Shown: positions 10,331-19,682 of the stretch, piece after piece
Numbering within the stretch: the stretch's first letter is position 1
Layout: every line of letters begins with the position of its first letter
From: Pseudomonas fluorescens
Lineage (GTDB): Bacteria > Pseudomonadota > Gammaproteobacteria > Pseudomonadales > Pseudomonadaceae
Assembly (NCBI RefSeq): GCF_902497745.1
Contig: NZ_CABVHJ010000004.1
Location: forward strand, 150,528 to 214,527
Length of the DNA stretch: 64,000 bases
Direction: 5' to 3'
Program-made: the position numbers and the translations under genes
Notes under the pieces: model-generated
The model's database searches: none
Seen by the model: the letters and a program-made list of their open reading frames with translations, nothing else
What the model was told of the DNA's origin: nothing

Positions 10331-11071
10331 ATGAGCAGCACTGCACAAACTGCTGAAGGCGAAAAAATTCTCATCGTTGACGACGATCCGGGCCTTAGCA
10401 GCCTGCTGGAACGTTTTTTCGTCAGCAAGGGCTACCGCGCCCGTACCGTACCGAACACCGAACAGATGGATCGTCTGCTGTCGCGTGAAGTTTTCAATCT
10501 GGTCGTCCTCGACCTGATGCTGCCCGGCGAAGACGGTCTGACCGCTTGCCGCCGTCTGCGTGGCGCGAACAATCAGATCCCGATCATCATGCTCACCGCC
10601 AAAGGCGACGAGCTGAGCCGCATCAAGGGCCTGGAACTGGGCGCCGACGACTATCTGGCCAAGCCGTTCAACCCGGACGAGCTGATGGCCCGGGTCAAGG
10701 CTGTCCTGCGTCGTCAGGCTGCACCCGTACCAGGCGCGCCGGGCAGCGAAGACGAAAACGTCACCTTCGGTGATTACGTGTTGTCGCTGGCCACCCGCGA
10801 ACTGAAACGCGGCGACGAAGTGCACATGCTCACCACTGGTGAGTTTGCGGTACTCAAGGCCCTGGTGATGAACGCGCGTCAGCCGCTGACCCGCGACAAA
10901 CTGATGAACCTGGCCCGTGGCCGCGAGTGGGATGCCCTCGAGCGTTCCATCGACGTGCAGATTTCCCGTCTGCGCCGCATGATCGAGCCGGATCCATCGA
11001 AGCCGCGCTACATCCAGACCGTCTGGGGCGTGGGCTATGTGTTTGTACCCGATGGTGCCGCCACCAAGTGA
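10331..11071 (+). CDS. ompR: Response regulator OmpR (AmgR type)
   Basis: A 246-aa OmpR/PhoB-family regulator. The receiver domain (residues about 10-125) has the acidic pocket IVDDD, the phospho-acceptor Asp in VLDLMLPGEDG, the conserved Thr in MLTAKG and Lys in AKPFNP. The winged-helix DNA-binding domain fills the C-terminal part (DVQISRLRRMIEPD, VWGVGYVFVP). Its partner is the kinase EnvZ encoded next. In P. aeruginosa the orthologous pair is known as AmgRS and controls the envelope-stress response to aminoglycosides. The ribosome site AAAAGGAG is six bases before the ATG. Confidence 0.94.
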   Translation: MSSTAQTAEGEKILIVDDDPGLSSLLERFFVSKGYRARTVPNTEQMDRLLSREVFNLVVLDLMLPGEDGLTACRRLRGANNQIPIIMLTAKGDELSRIKGLELGADDYLAKPFNPDELMARVKAVLRRQAAPVPGAPGSEDENVTFGDYVLSLATRELKRGDEVHMLTTGEFAVLKALVMNARQPLTRDKLMNLARGREWDALERSIDVQISRLRRMIEPDPSKPRYIQTVWGVGYVFVPDGAATK

Positions 11072-11084
11072 TCGGTGATTTGTA

Positions 11085-11166
11085 GGAGCGGGTCTGCAGG
11101 TTTTGGTTGAACGGCCAGCCCGCAGACTCGCAATCCGCAATATGCGAGCATTGCTCGCTCCTGCAA
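11085..11166. repeat. Imperfect REP-like hairpin between ompR and envZ
   Basis: TGTAGGAGCGGGTCTGC and the inverted GCGAGCATTGCTCGCTCCTGCA can pair imperfectly, with an inner pair GCGGGTCTGC/GCCCGCAGAC. It separates ompR from envZ by 112 bases and could lower envZ expression relative to ompR. Confidence 0.5.
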
Positions 11167-11183
11167 GTGTGTAGCGGTTATAG

Positions 11184-12497
11184 ATGAAAACCCCTGTCTG
11201 GTTCCCCCAAAGTTTTTTCTCCCGCACCCTCTGGCTGGTGCTTATCGTCGTGCTGTTTTCCAAGGCACTGACCCTGGTTTATCTGTTGATGAACGAGGAC
11301 GTGCTGGTCGATCGTCAGTACAGTCACGGCGTCGCCCTGACGCTGCGCGCCTATTGGGCCGCCGATGAAGAAAACCGCGCGAAGATCGCTGATGCCGCGA
11401 CCCTGATTCGGGTGGTCGGCGCCGGTGTGCCGGAAGGCGAGCAGCATTGGCCGTACAGCGAAATCTATCAGCGGCAGATGCAGGCGGAGCTGGGCGCCGA
11501 CACCGAAGTGCGCTTGCGCATGCACTCGCCGCCGGCGCTGTGGGTGCGCGCACCGAGCCTCGGTGATGGCTGGCTTAAGGTGCCGTTGTATCCGCACCCT
11601 TTGCGTGGCCAGAAAATCTGGAACGTGCTCGGCTGGTTCCTTGCGATTGGTTTGTTGTCGACAGCGTCTGCATGGATTTTCGTCAGCCAGCTGAATCAAC
11701 CCTTGAAACGTCTGGTGTATGCCGCCCGCCAACTGGGTCAGGGCCGCAGCGTGCGTCTGCCGATCAGCGACACGCCGAGCGAGATGACCGAGGTGTATCG
11801 CGCCTTCAACCAGATGGCCGAAGACGTCGAGCAGGCCGGCCGCGAGCGAGAGTTGATGCTCGCCGGTGTGTCCCATGATTTGCGCACTCCGCTGACCCGG
11901 TTGCGCCTGTCGCTGGAGTTGATGGGCGATCGCAATGACTTGACCGATGACATGGTCCGCGACATTGAAGACATGGACGCGATTCTCGACCAGTTCCTCG
12001 CGTTTATTCGCGACGGTCGTGACGAGTCGGTGGAAGAGGTGGATCTGACTGATCTGGTGCGTGAGGTTGCAGCACCGTACAACCAGAATGAAGAGAAAGT
12101 GCGTTTGCGTCTGGAGCCGATTCAGCCGTTTCCGCTGCGTCGGGTATCGATGAAACGCTTGCTGAACAACCTGATCGGCAACGCCTTGAACCATGCCGGC
12201 GGTCACGTTGAAGTCGCGGCTTATGTGTCCGGTGACGTCAGTGCGCCGTATGTGGTGCTGAGCGTGATGGACCGAGGGGCGGGGATCGATCCTTCGGAGC
12301 TGGAGGCGATCTTCAATCCGTTTACCCGCGGCGATCGTGCCCGGGGCGGGAAGGGGACTGGCTTGGGTTTGGCGATTGTGAAGCGGATTGCTTCGATGCA
12401 TGGCGGCAATGTTGAGCTGCGCAATCGGTCCGGTGGAGGACTGGAGGCGCGGGTGAGGTTGCCGTTGGGATTGATGTTGCCGCGGGATGCTGTGTAG
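11184..12497 (+). CDS. envZ: Sensor histidine kinase EnvZ (AmgS type)
   Basis: A 437-aa inner-membrane sensor kinase. There are two membrane segments (residues about 13-33 and 155-175) around a periplasmic domain, then HAMP, then the dimerisation domain with phospho-acceptor His in GVSHDLRTPLTRL, and a HATPase domain with N box (NNLIGNALNHAGG), GAGIDP and GTGLGLAIVKRI. It phosphorylates and dephosphorylates OmpR. The gene begins 112 bases after ompR across a hairpin. The 3' end runs directly into repeat copy C. Confidence 0.93.
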   Translation: MKTPVWFPQSFFSRTLWLVLIVVLFSKALTLVYLLMNEDVLVDRQYSHGVALTLRAYWAADEENRAKIADAATLIRVVGAGVPEGEQHWPYSEIYQRQMQAELGADTEVRLRMHSPPALWVRAPSLGDGWLKVPLYPHPLRGQKIWNVLGWFLAIGLLSTASAWIFVSQLNQPLKRLVYAARQLGQGRSVRLPISDTPSEMTEVYRAFNQMAEDVEQAGRERELMLAGVSHDLRTPLTRLRLSLELMGDRNDLTDDMVRDIEDMDAILDQFLAFIRDGRDESVEEVDLTDLVREVAAPYNQNEEKVRLRLEPIQPFPLRRVSMKRLLNNLIGNALNHAGGHVEVAAYVSGDVSAPYVVLSVMDRGAGIDPSELEAIFNPFTRGDRARGGKGTGLGLAIVKRIASMHGGNVELRNRSGGGLEARVRLPLGLMLPRDAV

Positions 12498-12505
12498 ATC
12501 AAAAG

Positions 12506-12813
12506 CCCCTCACCCCAGCCCTCTCCCGTAGGGAGAGGGGGCCGACCGAGGTGTTTTGCGTCATACATCGACCTGAAAGACTGAGTCGATTATGGATCCG
12601 GTACAGCAAGATCAAGTCGGCGTATCTCTTAATCATCCCCCAATCGGCCCCTCTCCCGTAGGGAGAGGGGCAGACCGAGGTGTCTGGCGTAATACATCGA
12701 CCTGAATGACCGAGTCGATTATGGATTCGGCACAGCAGGATCAGGTCGGCGTATCTCTTCTGCATCCCCCAATCAGTCCCCTCTCCCTATGGGAGAGGGT
12801 TAGGGTGAGGGGC
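12506..12813. repeat. Inverted-repeat element, tandem form (copy C) between convergent envZ and rimK
   Basis: Three boxes of the CCCCTCACCC/GGGTGAGGGG family enclose two near-identical spacers (TGTTTTGCGTCATACATCGA and GTGTCTGGCGTAATACATCG). Read on the minus strand, these spacers match the spacer of copy E (36948-37126), so the core can sit in either orientation. It fills the 330-base gap between envZ and rimK, with nothing else visible. Confidence 0.85.
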
Positions 12814-12827
12814 TCTTGCTCTTCGCT

Positions 12828-13733
12828 CTAGCCCTTGCCTTTGGTGCGAGTCATATTCGGCCCGCCATTTTTCTCAAGATGCTCAATGATGATCCCCGCC
12901 ACATTCTTCCCAGTGGTGGTCTCGATCCCTTCCAGCCCCGGCGACGAGTTCACTTCCATCACCAGCGGCCCGTGGTTCGAGCGCAAAATATCCACACCCG
13001 CCACCGCCAGGCCCATGACCTTGGCGGCGCGCAATGCGGTCATGCGTTCCTCCGGGGTGATCTTGATCAGGCTGGCGCTGCCGCCGCGATGCAGGTTGGA
13101 ACGGAACTCGCCCGGTTTTGCCTGACGCTTCATTGCCGCGATGACTTTGTCACCGACCACGAAACAACGAATATCCGCGCCGCCCGCTTCCTTGATGTAT
13201 TCCTGAACCATGATGTTCTGCTTCAGGCCCATGAACGCCTCGATCACCGATTCCGCCGCCGTGGCGGTTTCGCACAACACCACACCGATGCCCTGGGTGC
13301 CTTCCAGCACTTTGATCACCAGCGGCGCGCCGTTGACCATGTCGATCAGGTCGGGAATGTCATCCGGCGAGTGGGCAAATCCGGTGACCGGCAGGCCGAT
13401 ACCGCGACGCGACAGCAATTGCAGTGAACGCAGTTTGTCCCGCGAGCGGGCGATGGCTACCGATTCGTTGAGCGGGAATACCCCCATCATTTCGAACTGG
13501 CGCAACACCGCGCAACCATAAAACGTCACCGACGCGCCAATCCGCGGAATCACCGCATCGAAGCCTTCCAGCGGTTTGCCGCGATAGTGAATCTGCGGCT
13601 TGTGGCTGGCAATGTTCATGTAGGCGCGCAAGGTGTCGATCACTACCATTTCATGCCCGCGCTCGGTTCCGGCTTCGACCAGACGGCGGGTGGAATACAG
13701 ACGCGGGTTCCGCGACAGCACAGCGATCTTCAT
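12828..13733 (-). CDS. rimK: Ribosomal protein S6 modification enzyme RimK
   Basis: A 301-aa ATP-grasp ligase that adds glutamate residues to the C-terminus of ribosomal protein S6. The N-terminal part begins [18 protein letters not shown]; the ATP-grasp signatures include [28 protein letters not shown] and the Mg-binding [14 protein letters not shown]. Length equals E. coli RimK (300 aa). Its ATG overlaps the rimB stop by four bases. In P. fluorescens, RimA, RimB and RimK form a described pathway in which RimK activity responds to cyclic-di-GMP and changes the proteome; this operon has the same order. Confidence 0.95.
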   Translation of the reverse strand: MKIAVLSRNPRLYSTRRLVEAGTERGHEMVVIDTLRAYMNIASHKPQIHYRGKPLEGFDAVIPRIGASVTFYGCAVLRQFEMMGVFPLNESVAIARSRDKLRSLQLLSRRGIGLPVTGFAHSPDDIPDLIDMVNGAPLVIKVLEGTQGIGVVLCETATAAESVIEAFMGLKQNIMVQEYIKEAGGADIRCFVVGDKVIAAMKRQAKPGEFRSNLHRGGSASLIKITPEERMTALRAAKVMGLAVAGVDILRSNHGPLVMEVNSSPGLEGIETTTGKNVAGIIIEHLEKNGGPNMTRTKGKG

Positions 13734-14209
13734 GCAACACCTGTGGAGGAGGTAGATACCGGGAACACCGGCTTGTCTTGTACATATTTAATGCCCGGAT
13801 TGACCACCAACTGGCCGTCGATCAGGGCTTTGGAACCGAGCAACAGGCGATAGCGCATCGACTTGCGGCAGGCGAGGGTGAACTCGACCGGCCAGACCCG
13901 ATCACCCAGGGCCAGAGTGGTGCTGATCACGTAGCGCACCTGCGCATGGCCGTTGGAGCTTTTGATGGTTTTGCGGGTTACCAGTGGTGCTTCGCAGCGG
14001 CGGTGGCGCAACTGCACCACCGTGCCCAGGTGCGCGGTGAAGCGCACCCACTTCTCGCCGTCGCGTTCGAACGGCTCGATGTCGGTAGCATGCAGGCTGG
14101 AGGTGCTGGCACCGGTGTCGATCTTCGCCCGCAGGCCCGCGACCCCCAAATCCGGGAGCGCCACCCACTCGCGCAGACCGACAACGGTCAAATGGTCAAA
14201 TGTCTTCAA
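13730..14209 (-). CDS. rimB: Retropepsin-like protease RimB
   Basis: A 159-aa protein of the putative ATP-dependent zinc protease family (aspartic, retropepsin-like fold) with the active-site motif [12 protein letters not shown] near residue 30. In P. fluorescens RimB acts with RimA and RimK and counteracts S6 glutamylation. The most likely start is a TTG at 14209 ([10 protein letters not shown]), because the family N-terminus aligns there from memory, although there is no strong ribosome site. It lies 16 bases after rimA and overlaps rimK by four bases. Confidence 0.88.
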   Translation of the reverse strand: MKTFDHLTVVGLREWVALPDLGVAGLRAKIDTGASTSSLHATDIEPFERDGEKWVRFTAHLGTVVQLRHRRCEAPLVTRKTIKSSNGHAQVRYVISTTLALGDRVWPVEFTLACRKSMRYRLLLGSKALIDGQLVVNPGIKYVQDKPVFPVSTSSTGVA

Positions 14210-14225
14210 TAGAAAAAACCAACGA

Positions 14226-15005
14226 TTAACGCGTAAAGGCCTCAGGTGAAACCTGAGCCAACGCTTTGAATGCAGGTTTGGCGAACCAGTAGCCCTGCAT
14301 CAGAAATATTCCACAGTCCGCCAGGAAATCCCGTTCACCGACGCTCTCAATGCCTTCGGCAATGACTGTAACGTCCAACTCCGCACAGATTGTGACAATC
14401 CCCCGGACGATCGCCTGACGAACACGGTCTTGATCGACATCGCGGATCAGCGCCATGTCGAGTTTGATCAGGTCCGGTTGGAAATCAGCCAGCAGATTGA
14501 GCCCCGAATAACCGGCACCGAAATCATCGATGGCGGTCTTGAAGCCGAATTCGCGGTATTCACGCAGAATATTGGTCAAATGGCGATAGTTATCTACGTG
14601 CTCGCTTTCCAGGGTTTCGAAAATCAGCCGGTCGATAGGAAAACGGTGTTTTTTTGCTGCCTCGAGCGTACTGCGAATGCACAGCTCTGGACGATAGACC
14701 GCGTTGGGCATGAAGTTGATCGACAAGTGTGTCTGCATATTTAGATTGGCCGCGCCTTCGATGGCGCGCATCCGGCAGAGCTGGTCGAAACGGTAGCGGT
14801 TGTCTTCTGTAACCTGATCCAACACCGTGAAGGCACCTTCACCGGCCACACCTCGAACCAGCGCTTCGTGGGCAAAAACCGACTGGTCGCGCAGATCGAC
14901 GATGGGTTGATAGGCGAAGGAAAAATCGAAGCCCAGCGGTTCGCTTTGCTGACACCCTTGGCAACCGGCCTTGGGCGATGTTAATGAAGATGGAAATTTA
15001 GTCAC
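14226..15005 (-). CDS. rimA: EAL-domain cyclic-di-GMP phosphodiesterase RimA
   Basis: A 259-aa, essentially stand-alone EAL domain. The signature is in AHEALVRG, with the metal/active-site segments NFMPNAVY, FETLES, AIDDFGAGYSGLNLL, LIKLDM, IAEGIE and QGYWFAKP, so it looks catalytically competent. The N-terminal region keeps a CxxC pair (AGCQGCQQ). In the P. fluorescens Rim system RimA tunes RimK by degrading cyclic-di-GMP. I chose GTG 15005, which has GGAG seven bases upstream. The longer GTG at 15041 lacks one and would run into the promoter region of hslR. It is the first gene of rimABK. Confidence 0.88.
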   Translation of the reverse strand: MTKFPSSLTSPKAGCQGCQQSEPLGFDFSFAYQPIVDLRDQSVFAHEALVRGVAGEGAFTVLDQVTEDNRYRFDQLCRMRAIEGAANLNMQTHLSINFMPNAVYRPELCIRSTLEAAKKHRFPIDRLIFETLESEHVDNYRHLTNILREYREFGFKTAIDDFGAGYSGLNLLADFQPDLIKLDMALIRDVDQDRVRQAIVRGIVTICAELDVTVIAEGIESVGERDFLADCGIFLMQGYWFAKPAFKALAQVSPEAFTR

Positions 15006-15121
15006 TCGATCACTCCATGCCGATGCACCGGCCAAGATCACAGTCTATCTGGAGGGCCGAGTTCTTGCGCCCGACAGAAACGGTAGTACAGTTCCGACTA
15101 CTGGCTGAACGAGGAATTCAA

Positions 15122-15529
15122 ATGGCACAAAAAAGCGAAGAGGACGACAAGGTCCGTCTCGACAAGTGGCTGTGGGCGGCGCGTTTTTACAAAACCCGTG
15201 CCTTGGCCAAAGCAGCGATTGAAAGTGGCAAGGTGCATTGTCGCGGCGAGCGCTGCAAGCCTGGCAAAGAGCCACGGATTGGCGATGAGTTCGAGATTCG
15301 TACCGGGTTTGAAGTGCGCACGGTGAAGGTCGAGGCGTTGTCGATTGTGCGGCGTGGGGCGCCTGAAGCACAGACGTTGTATTCGGAGACTGAGGCGAGC
15401 ATTGCCAAGCGTGAAGCAGCAGCGGCGATGCGCAAGGCGGGGTCGCTGGGGGTGAGCACCGACGGCAAGCCGAGCAAGAAGCAGCGGCGGGATCTGTTCA
15501 AGTTTCGCGGTAGCAGTAACGACGAATAA
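15122..15529 (+). CDS. hslR: Heat-shock protein 15, S4-domain RNA-binding protein HslR
   Basis: A 135-aa RNA-binding protein with an S4 domain at residues about 12-70 (VRLDKWLWAARFYKTRALAK, KVHCRGERCKPG). E. coli Hsp15 recycles free 50S subunits carrying a nascent chain. The C-terminal tail is Lys/Arg-rich (PSKKQRRDLFKFRG). I chose ATG 15122, where GAGGA is six bases upstream; the frame open from 15017 is non-coding. It is divergent from rimA, and the family-typical hslO lies 1 kb downstream. Confidence 0.93.
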   Translation: MAQKSEEDDKVRLDKWLWAARFYKTRALAKAAIESGKVHCRGERCKPGKEPRIGDEFEIRTGFEVRTVKVEALSIVRRGAPEAQTLYSETEASIAKREAAAAMRKAGSLGVSTDGKPSKKQRRDLFKFRGSSNDE

Positions 15530-15551
15530 TCGCGTTGTTGGTGCTGGCCGC

Positions 15552-15615
15552 TTCGCGAGCAGGCTCGCTCCCACAAGAGATTGCATTCCAATGTGGGAGC
15601 GAGCCTGCTCGCGAA
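15552..15615. repeat. REP palindrome, GAGCAGGCTCGCTCCCAC type
   Basis: Two inverted arms (15552-15575 and 15592-15615) with a 16-base spacer. It lies between the 3' ends of hslR and the convergent PAP2 gene and may serve both as a transcript end. Confidence 0.9.
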
Positions 15616-15650
15616 TCGAGGGCGCAGCCCTCGCCGAAGACAGCTGAGAA

Positions 15651-16451
15651 TCAGGCGCTACGCATCACACTCATCCGCGACACCAGCGGCAGCTTGCCCA
15701 GCAAAGCAAAGATCGGCGCCGTCACCTTCAACCAGAAGTTCGAGGCGTGATACGCAAACGGCGTGTAGTAACCCCAGCCCAACGCCCACACCGCCAGCAG
15801 CATTCCGCCGATGTAGTCGTCCTGACCCCAATGCGCACCAGCGACCAGTCGCGGCAGCATGAACAACAGCGCCAGGCCCCAGATCGTCACAAACTGGCCG
15901 ACCGTGCGGCTGAATACGCCCATGAACAGCGCCCAGATCAGCAGTACCGAAGCGTGATCACCCGGGAAACTCTGGCCGGAGCGATCCTTCAGCTCCCAGG
16001 TTTTTTCCAGATGCGGGAAGTAATCGCTGATGTGTACCGCGCCTTCCAGCACCATCGACGGGCTGCTGTGTTGCCAGTCCATATGGTCGGCGAACTTGGA
16101 AAACAGCGCGCGGATCACCACCATCAACAGCAGGATCGAGAAAAAACCGAAAAACGCGCGACGCACGTCAATGGCCTTGAACACCCAATCGCCCTTGATC
16201 AGCAGCGTCAGCAGAATCAGGCCGACGACGATGTCGAACGGGCGCAGACTTGCAATTGCCCAGATGTGGAGCCATATCGGGTTGCTGGCCAGCGGTGCAT
16301 TGAGCGAGCGGAACAGCCACTCGTCGAAAATCACACACAGCGAGTTGCCCGTAGGCCATAACCAGAAAGCCAGTAGCGCCAACGGCACTACGTTGCACAG
16401 AACCAGCCGGCCGAGGTTCCACCTAGATTGGAACAAACCCGGATTGTTCAT
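15651..16451 (-). CDS. PAP2-family membrane phosphatase
   Basis: A 266-aa integral membrane protein with about six hydrophobic segments. The PAP2 active-site motifs are visible as SGQSFPGDHAS (motif 2, catalytic His) and PRLVAGAHWGQDDYIGG (motif 3, nucleophilic His and Asp). The family dephosphorylates lipid phosphates such as undecaprenyl pyrophosphate, phosphatidic acid or lipid A. Closest functional relatives could be LpxT-like enzymes, but sequence alone does not decide. I start at ATG 16451, preceded by GGAGGC; the longer frame to 16538 has no ribosome site. It is divergent from hslO. Confidence 0.83.
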   Translation of the reverse strand: MNNPGLFQSRWNLGRLVLCNVVPLALLAFWLWPTGNSLCVIFDEWLFRSLNAPLASNPIWLHIWAIASLRPFDIVVGLILLTLLIKGDWVFKAIDVRRAFFGFFSILLLMVVIRALFSKFADHMDWQHSSPSMVLEGAVHISDYFPHLEKTWELKDRSGQSFPGDHASVLLIWALFMGVFSRTVGQFVTIWGLALLFMLPRLVAGAHWGQDDYIGGMLLAVWALGWGYYTPFAYHASNFWLKVTAPIFALLGKLPLVSRMSVMRSA

Positions 16452-16556
16452 AAAATGCCTCCCATGGCAGAGCAGTTGGCACCAAAAAGGGTGCCAAGAA
16501 GCGCAAATTTTCACGTCTTGTAACCATTTTGTCACCACATTCAGATACCCAAAATT

Positions 16557-17459
16557 ATGACCGACCTAGCGGATACCGATTTCACCCAACGTTTCATCTT
16601 CGATGACAGTGACACCCGCGGCGAATTGGTGGCGCTTGAGCGCAGCTACGCCGAAGTCCTTGCCAAGCACCCGTACCCGGAGCCGGTGGCGCAATTGCTC
16701 GGCGAATTGATGGCGGCGGCCTCGTTGCTGGTGGGCACCCTGAAGTTCGATGGTTTGCTGATTCTGCAGGCGCGTTCCGAAGGGCCGATCCCGATGCTGA
16801 TGATCGAGTGCTCCAGCGAGCGTGAAATCCGTGGCCTGGCGCGTTACGACGCCGAGCAGATCGCGGCGGACGCGACCCTCGCCGACCTGATGCCGAATGG
16901 CGTTCTGGCCCTGACGGTCGACCCGACTGTCGGCCAGCGTTATCAGGGCATCGTCGACCTCGACGGCGAAACCCTCTCCGACTGCTTCACCAACTATTTC
17001 GTCATGTCGCAACAGGTTGGCACCCGCTTCAAGCTGTTCGCCGACGGCCGTCGTGCCCGTGGCTTGTTGCTGCAACAACTGCCGGCGGATCGTCTGAAAG
17101 ACGAAGAAGATCGCGCCGCCAGCTGGCAGCACATCACCGCGCTGGCCAGCACCCTGACCGCTGATGAACTGTTGAGCCTGGACAACGAAACCGTGTTGCA
17201 TCGCCTCTACCATGAAGAGCAGGTTCGTCTGTTCGATGTGCAGAATCTGCGCTTCCGTTGCAGCTGTTCGCGGGAACGCTCGGGTAATGCGCTGGTCAGT
17301 CTGGGCCTGGAAGATGCACAGGCCTTGGTCGCCGAACAGGGTGGCACCGTCGAGATCGATTGCCAGTTCTGCAACGAGCGTTACCTGTTCGATGCGGCCG
17401 ATATCGCTCAATTGTTCGCTGGCGCAGGCGTCGACACGCCGTCAGATACCCGGCACTAA
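16557..17459 (+). CDS. hslO: Redox-regulated chaperone Hsp33
   Basis: A 300-aa cytoplasmic holdase chaperone activated by oxidation. The C-terminal zinc centre is intact as CSC in [14 protein letters not shown] and CQFC in [12 protein letters not shown] (CxC plus CxxC). The N-terminal substrate-binding domain is typical ([20 protein letters not shown]). Length fits the family (about 292 aa in E. coli). It starts at ATG 16557 and is followed by pckA after 181 bases, as in other Pseudomonas genomes. Confidence 0.96.
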   Translation: MTDLADTDFTQRFIFDDSDTRGELVALERSYAEVLAKHPYPEPVAQLLGELMAAASLLVGTLKFDGLLILQARSEGPIPMLMIECSSEREIRGLARYDAEQIAADATLADLMPNGVLALTVDPTVGQRYQGIVDLDGETLSDCFTNYFVMSQQVGTRFKLFADGRRARGLLLQQLPADRLKDEEDRAASWQHITALASTLTADELLSLDNETVLHRLYHEEQVRLFDVQNLRFRCSCSRERSGNALVSLGLEDAQALVAEQGGTVEIDCQFCNERYLFDAADIAQLFAGAGVDTPSDTRH

Positions 17460-17640
17460 AACGGTTCAGCGCAGGTAAATTCACTGCGTAACGACGGAAT
17501 ATCGCCGTTACGACGGGAGGACCCTACTCTTTTTGGGCTTTTCTGGCATAATCCGGCCCACTTTTTTCGCGGTAGTAGTGCACGACTTTCTACTACAAAA
17601 CGTTTGGAGCACACTCGGCCACTGGCCGACGGGGAACCTC

Positions 17641-19182
17641 ATGACGCAAGCCAATAACGCCGTGTACACCGATCTGAGTGTTGATGATCTGGTAAAAGAA
17701 GCCCTGAACCGCGGTGAGGGCGAGCTTGCCGATACCGGCGCTCTGGTTGTTCGCACTGGTCACCGCACCGGTCGTTCGCCTGTTGACCGTTTCATCGTTG
17801 AAGAGCCTTCCACCCAGGCCGCTATTGCCTGGGGCCCGATCAACCGCAAGTTCCCGGCCGACAAGTTCGACGCGCTGTGGGCTCGCGTAGAAGCATTCAA
17901 CAACGCGCAAGAGCACTTTGTGTCCCACGTGCATGTAGGCGCGGCGGAAGATCACTACCTGGCCGTGAAAATGACCACCCAGACTGCCTGGCAGAACCTG
18001 TTCGGTCGTTGCCTGTTCATCAACCCGGCCCAGTACAACCCGGCCGGTCATGAAGAGTGGCAAGTGCTCAACGTGGCCAACTTCGAGTGCGTGCCTGAGC
18101 GTGACGGCACCAACTCCGACGGTTGCGTGATCCTCAACTTCGCACAGAAAAAAGTGCTGATCGCTGGCATGCGTTACGCCGGTGAGATGAAGAAAGCCAT
18201 GTTCTCCGTGCAGAACTTCCTGCTGCCGGCCGCTGACGTGCTGCCAATGCACTGCGCTGCCAACATCGGTGAAGAAGGCGACGTGACCCTGTTCTTCGGT
18301 CTGTCGGGCACCGGTAAAACCACCCTGTCGGCCGACGAAAGCCGTTACCTGATCGGTGACGACGAACACGGCTGGGGCGAAGGCGTGGTGTTCAACATCG
18401 AAGGCGGTTGCTATGCCAAGTGCATCGACCTCTCCGAGAAGAACGAGCCGGTTATCTGGAAAGCCATCAAGCACGGCGCCGTGCTGGAAAACGTCGTCAT
18501 CGACGACGCCAAGCACGCCGACTACGCCGATGTCAGCCTGACCCAGAACAGCCGCGCCGCGTACCCGCTGGAGCACGTTGCCAAGCGTTCCGAGCACAAC
18601 CTCGGTGGCGAGCCAAACGCGGTGATCTTCCTGACCTGCGACCTGACCGGCGTGCTGCCGCCAGTGTCGATCCTCAACGAAGAGCAAGCGGCCTACCACT
18701 TCCTGTCCGGCTACACCGCGCTGGTGGGCTCGACTGAAATGGGTTCGGGCAGCGGCATCAAGTCGACCTTCTCCACCTGCTTCGGCGCACCGTTCTTCCC
18801 GCGCCCGGCTGGCGAATACGCTGAGCTGCTGATCAAGCGCATCCGCGGCTTCGGCTCGAAGGTTTACCTGGTCAACACCGGCTGGACCGGCGGCGGCTAC
18901 GGCGTCGGCAAACGCTTCAACATCCCGACCACCCGTGCGGTGATCGCAGCGATCCAGAGCGGCGCGCTGATCGGTGCAGCCACCGAACACCTCGACACCA
19001 TCAACCTCGACGTGCCACTGGCCGTACCGGGCGTTGAAACCAACCTGCTCAACCCACGCAACACCTGGGCTGACAAGGCTGCGTACGACGAGGCCGCGAA
19101 AGCACTGGCCGGTCTGTTCATCGAGAACTTTAAGAAGTTCGAAGTGAGCGACGCGATCAAGGCTGCAGGGCCTAAGTTGTAA
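17641..19182 (+). CDS. pckA: Phosphoenolpyruvate carboxykinase (ATP)
   Basis: A 513-aa gluconeogenic enzyme that converts oxaloacetate and ATP to phosphoenolpyruvate, CO2 and ADP. The kinase-1a P-loop is [15 protein letters not shown], kinase-2 lies in [20 protein letters not shown], and the substrate-binding [14 protein letters not shown] and [12 protein letters not shown] segments are present. I chose ATG 17641 ([11 protein letters not shown]), since the upstream frame from 17533 covers the promoter region. A strong hairpin terminator follows after 19 bases. Codon use is highly biased, as for an abundant protein. Confidence 0.96.
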   Translation: MTQANNAVYTDLSVDDLVKEALNRGEGELADTGALVVRTGHRTGRSPVDRFIVEEPSTQAAIAWGPINRKFPADKFDALWARVEAFNNAQEHFVSHVHVGAAEDHYLAVKMTTQTAWQNLFGRCLFINPAQYNPAGHEEWQVLNVANFECVPERDGTNSDGCVILNFAQKKVLIAGMRYAGEMKKAMFSVQNFLLPAADVLPMHCAANIGEEGDVTLFFGLSGTGKTTLSADESRYLIGDDEHGWGEGVVFNIEGGCYAKCIDLSEKNEPVIWKAIKHGAVLENVVIDDAKHADYADVSLTQNSRAAYPLEHVAKRSEHNLGGEPNAVIFLTCDLTGVLPPVSILNEEQAAYHFLSGYTALVGSTEMGSGSGIKSTFSTCFGAPFFPRPAGEYAELLIKRIRGFGSKVYLVNTGWTGGGYGVGKRFNIPTTRAVIAAIQSGALIGAATEHLDTINLDVPLAVPGVETNLLNPRNTWADKAAYDEAAKALAGLFIENFKKFEVSDAIKAAGPKL

Positions 19183-19201
19183 GATTGGTTTGTTGTGAAT
19201 G

Positions 19202-19234
19202 AAAAAGCCGCCCTTTAGGGGCGGCTTTTTTTTT
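19202..19234 (+). terminator. Rho-independent terminator of pckA
   Basis: AAAGCCGCCCC-type stem with a four-base loop followed by nine T residues, 19 bases after the pckA stop. Confidence 0.93.
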
Positions 19235-19374
19235 GGTGATGATCGGGATTTATCTCAGATATTAAACTATAGCAAATTAATCTAAAAAACTGGTAGTTAT
19301 TACAGGTTCATAATTTGGTCAATAGCTGGAACATGAGGGTGTAATACACCACGACATGTATTCGGAGAAGGATT

Positions 19375-19566
19375 ATGAGCGATAAAGCGATTGGAGGTAG
19401 TTATTCATGGACTAGCCCAGAGGGTCAGCAGCTAGTACAGCAAGTTGAAAGTCTGAGTGAGGAGGAATTAGTTATTCTGCTGCAAAAAATTTCATTGATC
19501 GATGCTGTTAAGTTTGCGGGGGGTGAAGAAATAGTCAGTGTCGAGTCTCAAACAAATAAGAACTAG
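19375..19566 (+). CDS. Small unknown protein (63 aa)
   Basis: A 63-aa acidic, soluble protein beginning MSDKAIGGSYSW, with an amphipathic central helix (QQLVQQVESLSEEELVILLQKI). GGAGAAGG is five bases before the ATG. It sits alone in AT-rich DNA between the pckA terminator and the HipBA pair. I do not recognise a family. No signal peptide or membrane segment is visible. The good ribosome site and coherent composition argue for a real gene, but it could be chance. Confidence 0.5.
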   Translation: MSDKAIGGSYSWTSPEGQQLVQQVESLSEEELVILLQKISLIDAVKFAGGEEIVSVESQTNKN

Positions 19567-19682
19567 TACCAGTCTATAAGTAGGTGTTTCCATGGTTTCA
19601 TATGTGAAGTTTGCAACATAGAAAACTTTACAATGAATCCCGGGGCCATTCGCCCTCGGGATTCATTGCTGGATTAAATTTC

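Noticed and set aside
17593..18990. 465-aa minus-strand frame opposite pckA and similar long antisense frames opposite tex, the molybdoenzyme and the siderophore receptor.
   Set aside because: These are shadows caused by high GC at third positions; the plus or coding strand in each case carries all family motifs.
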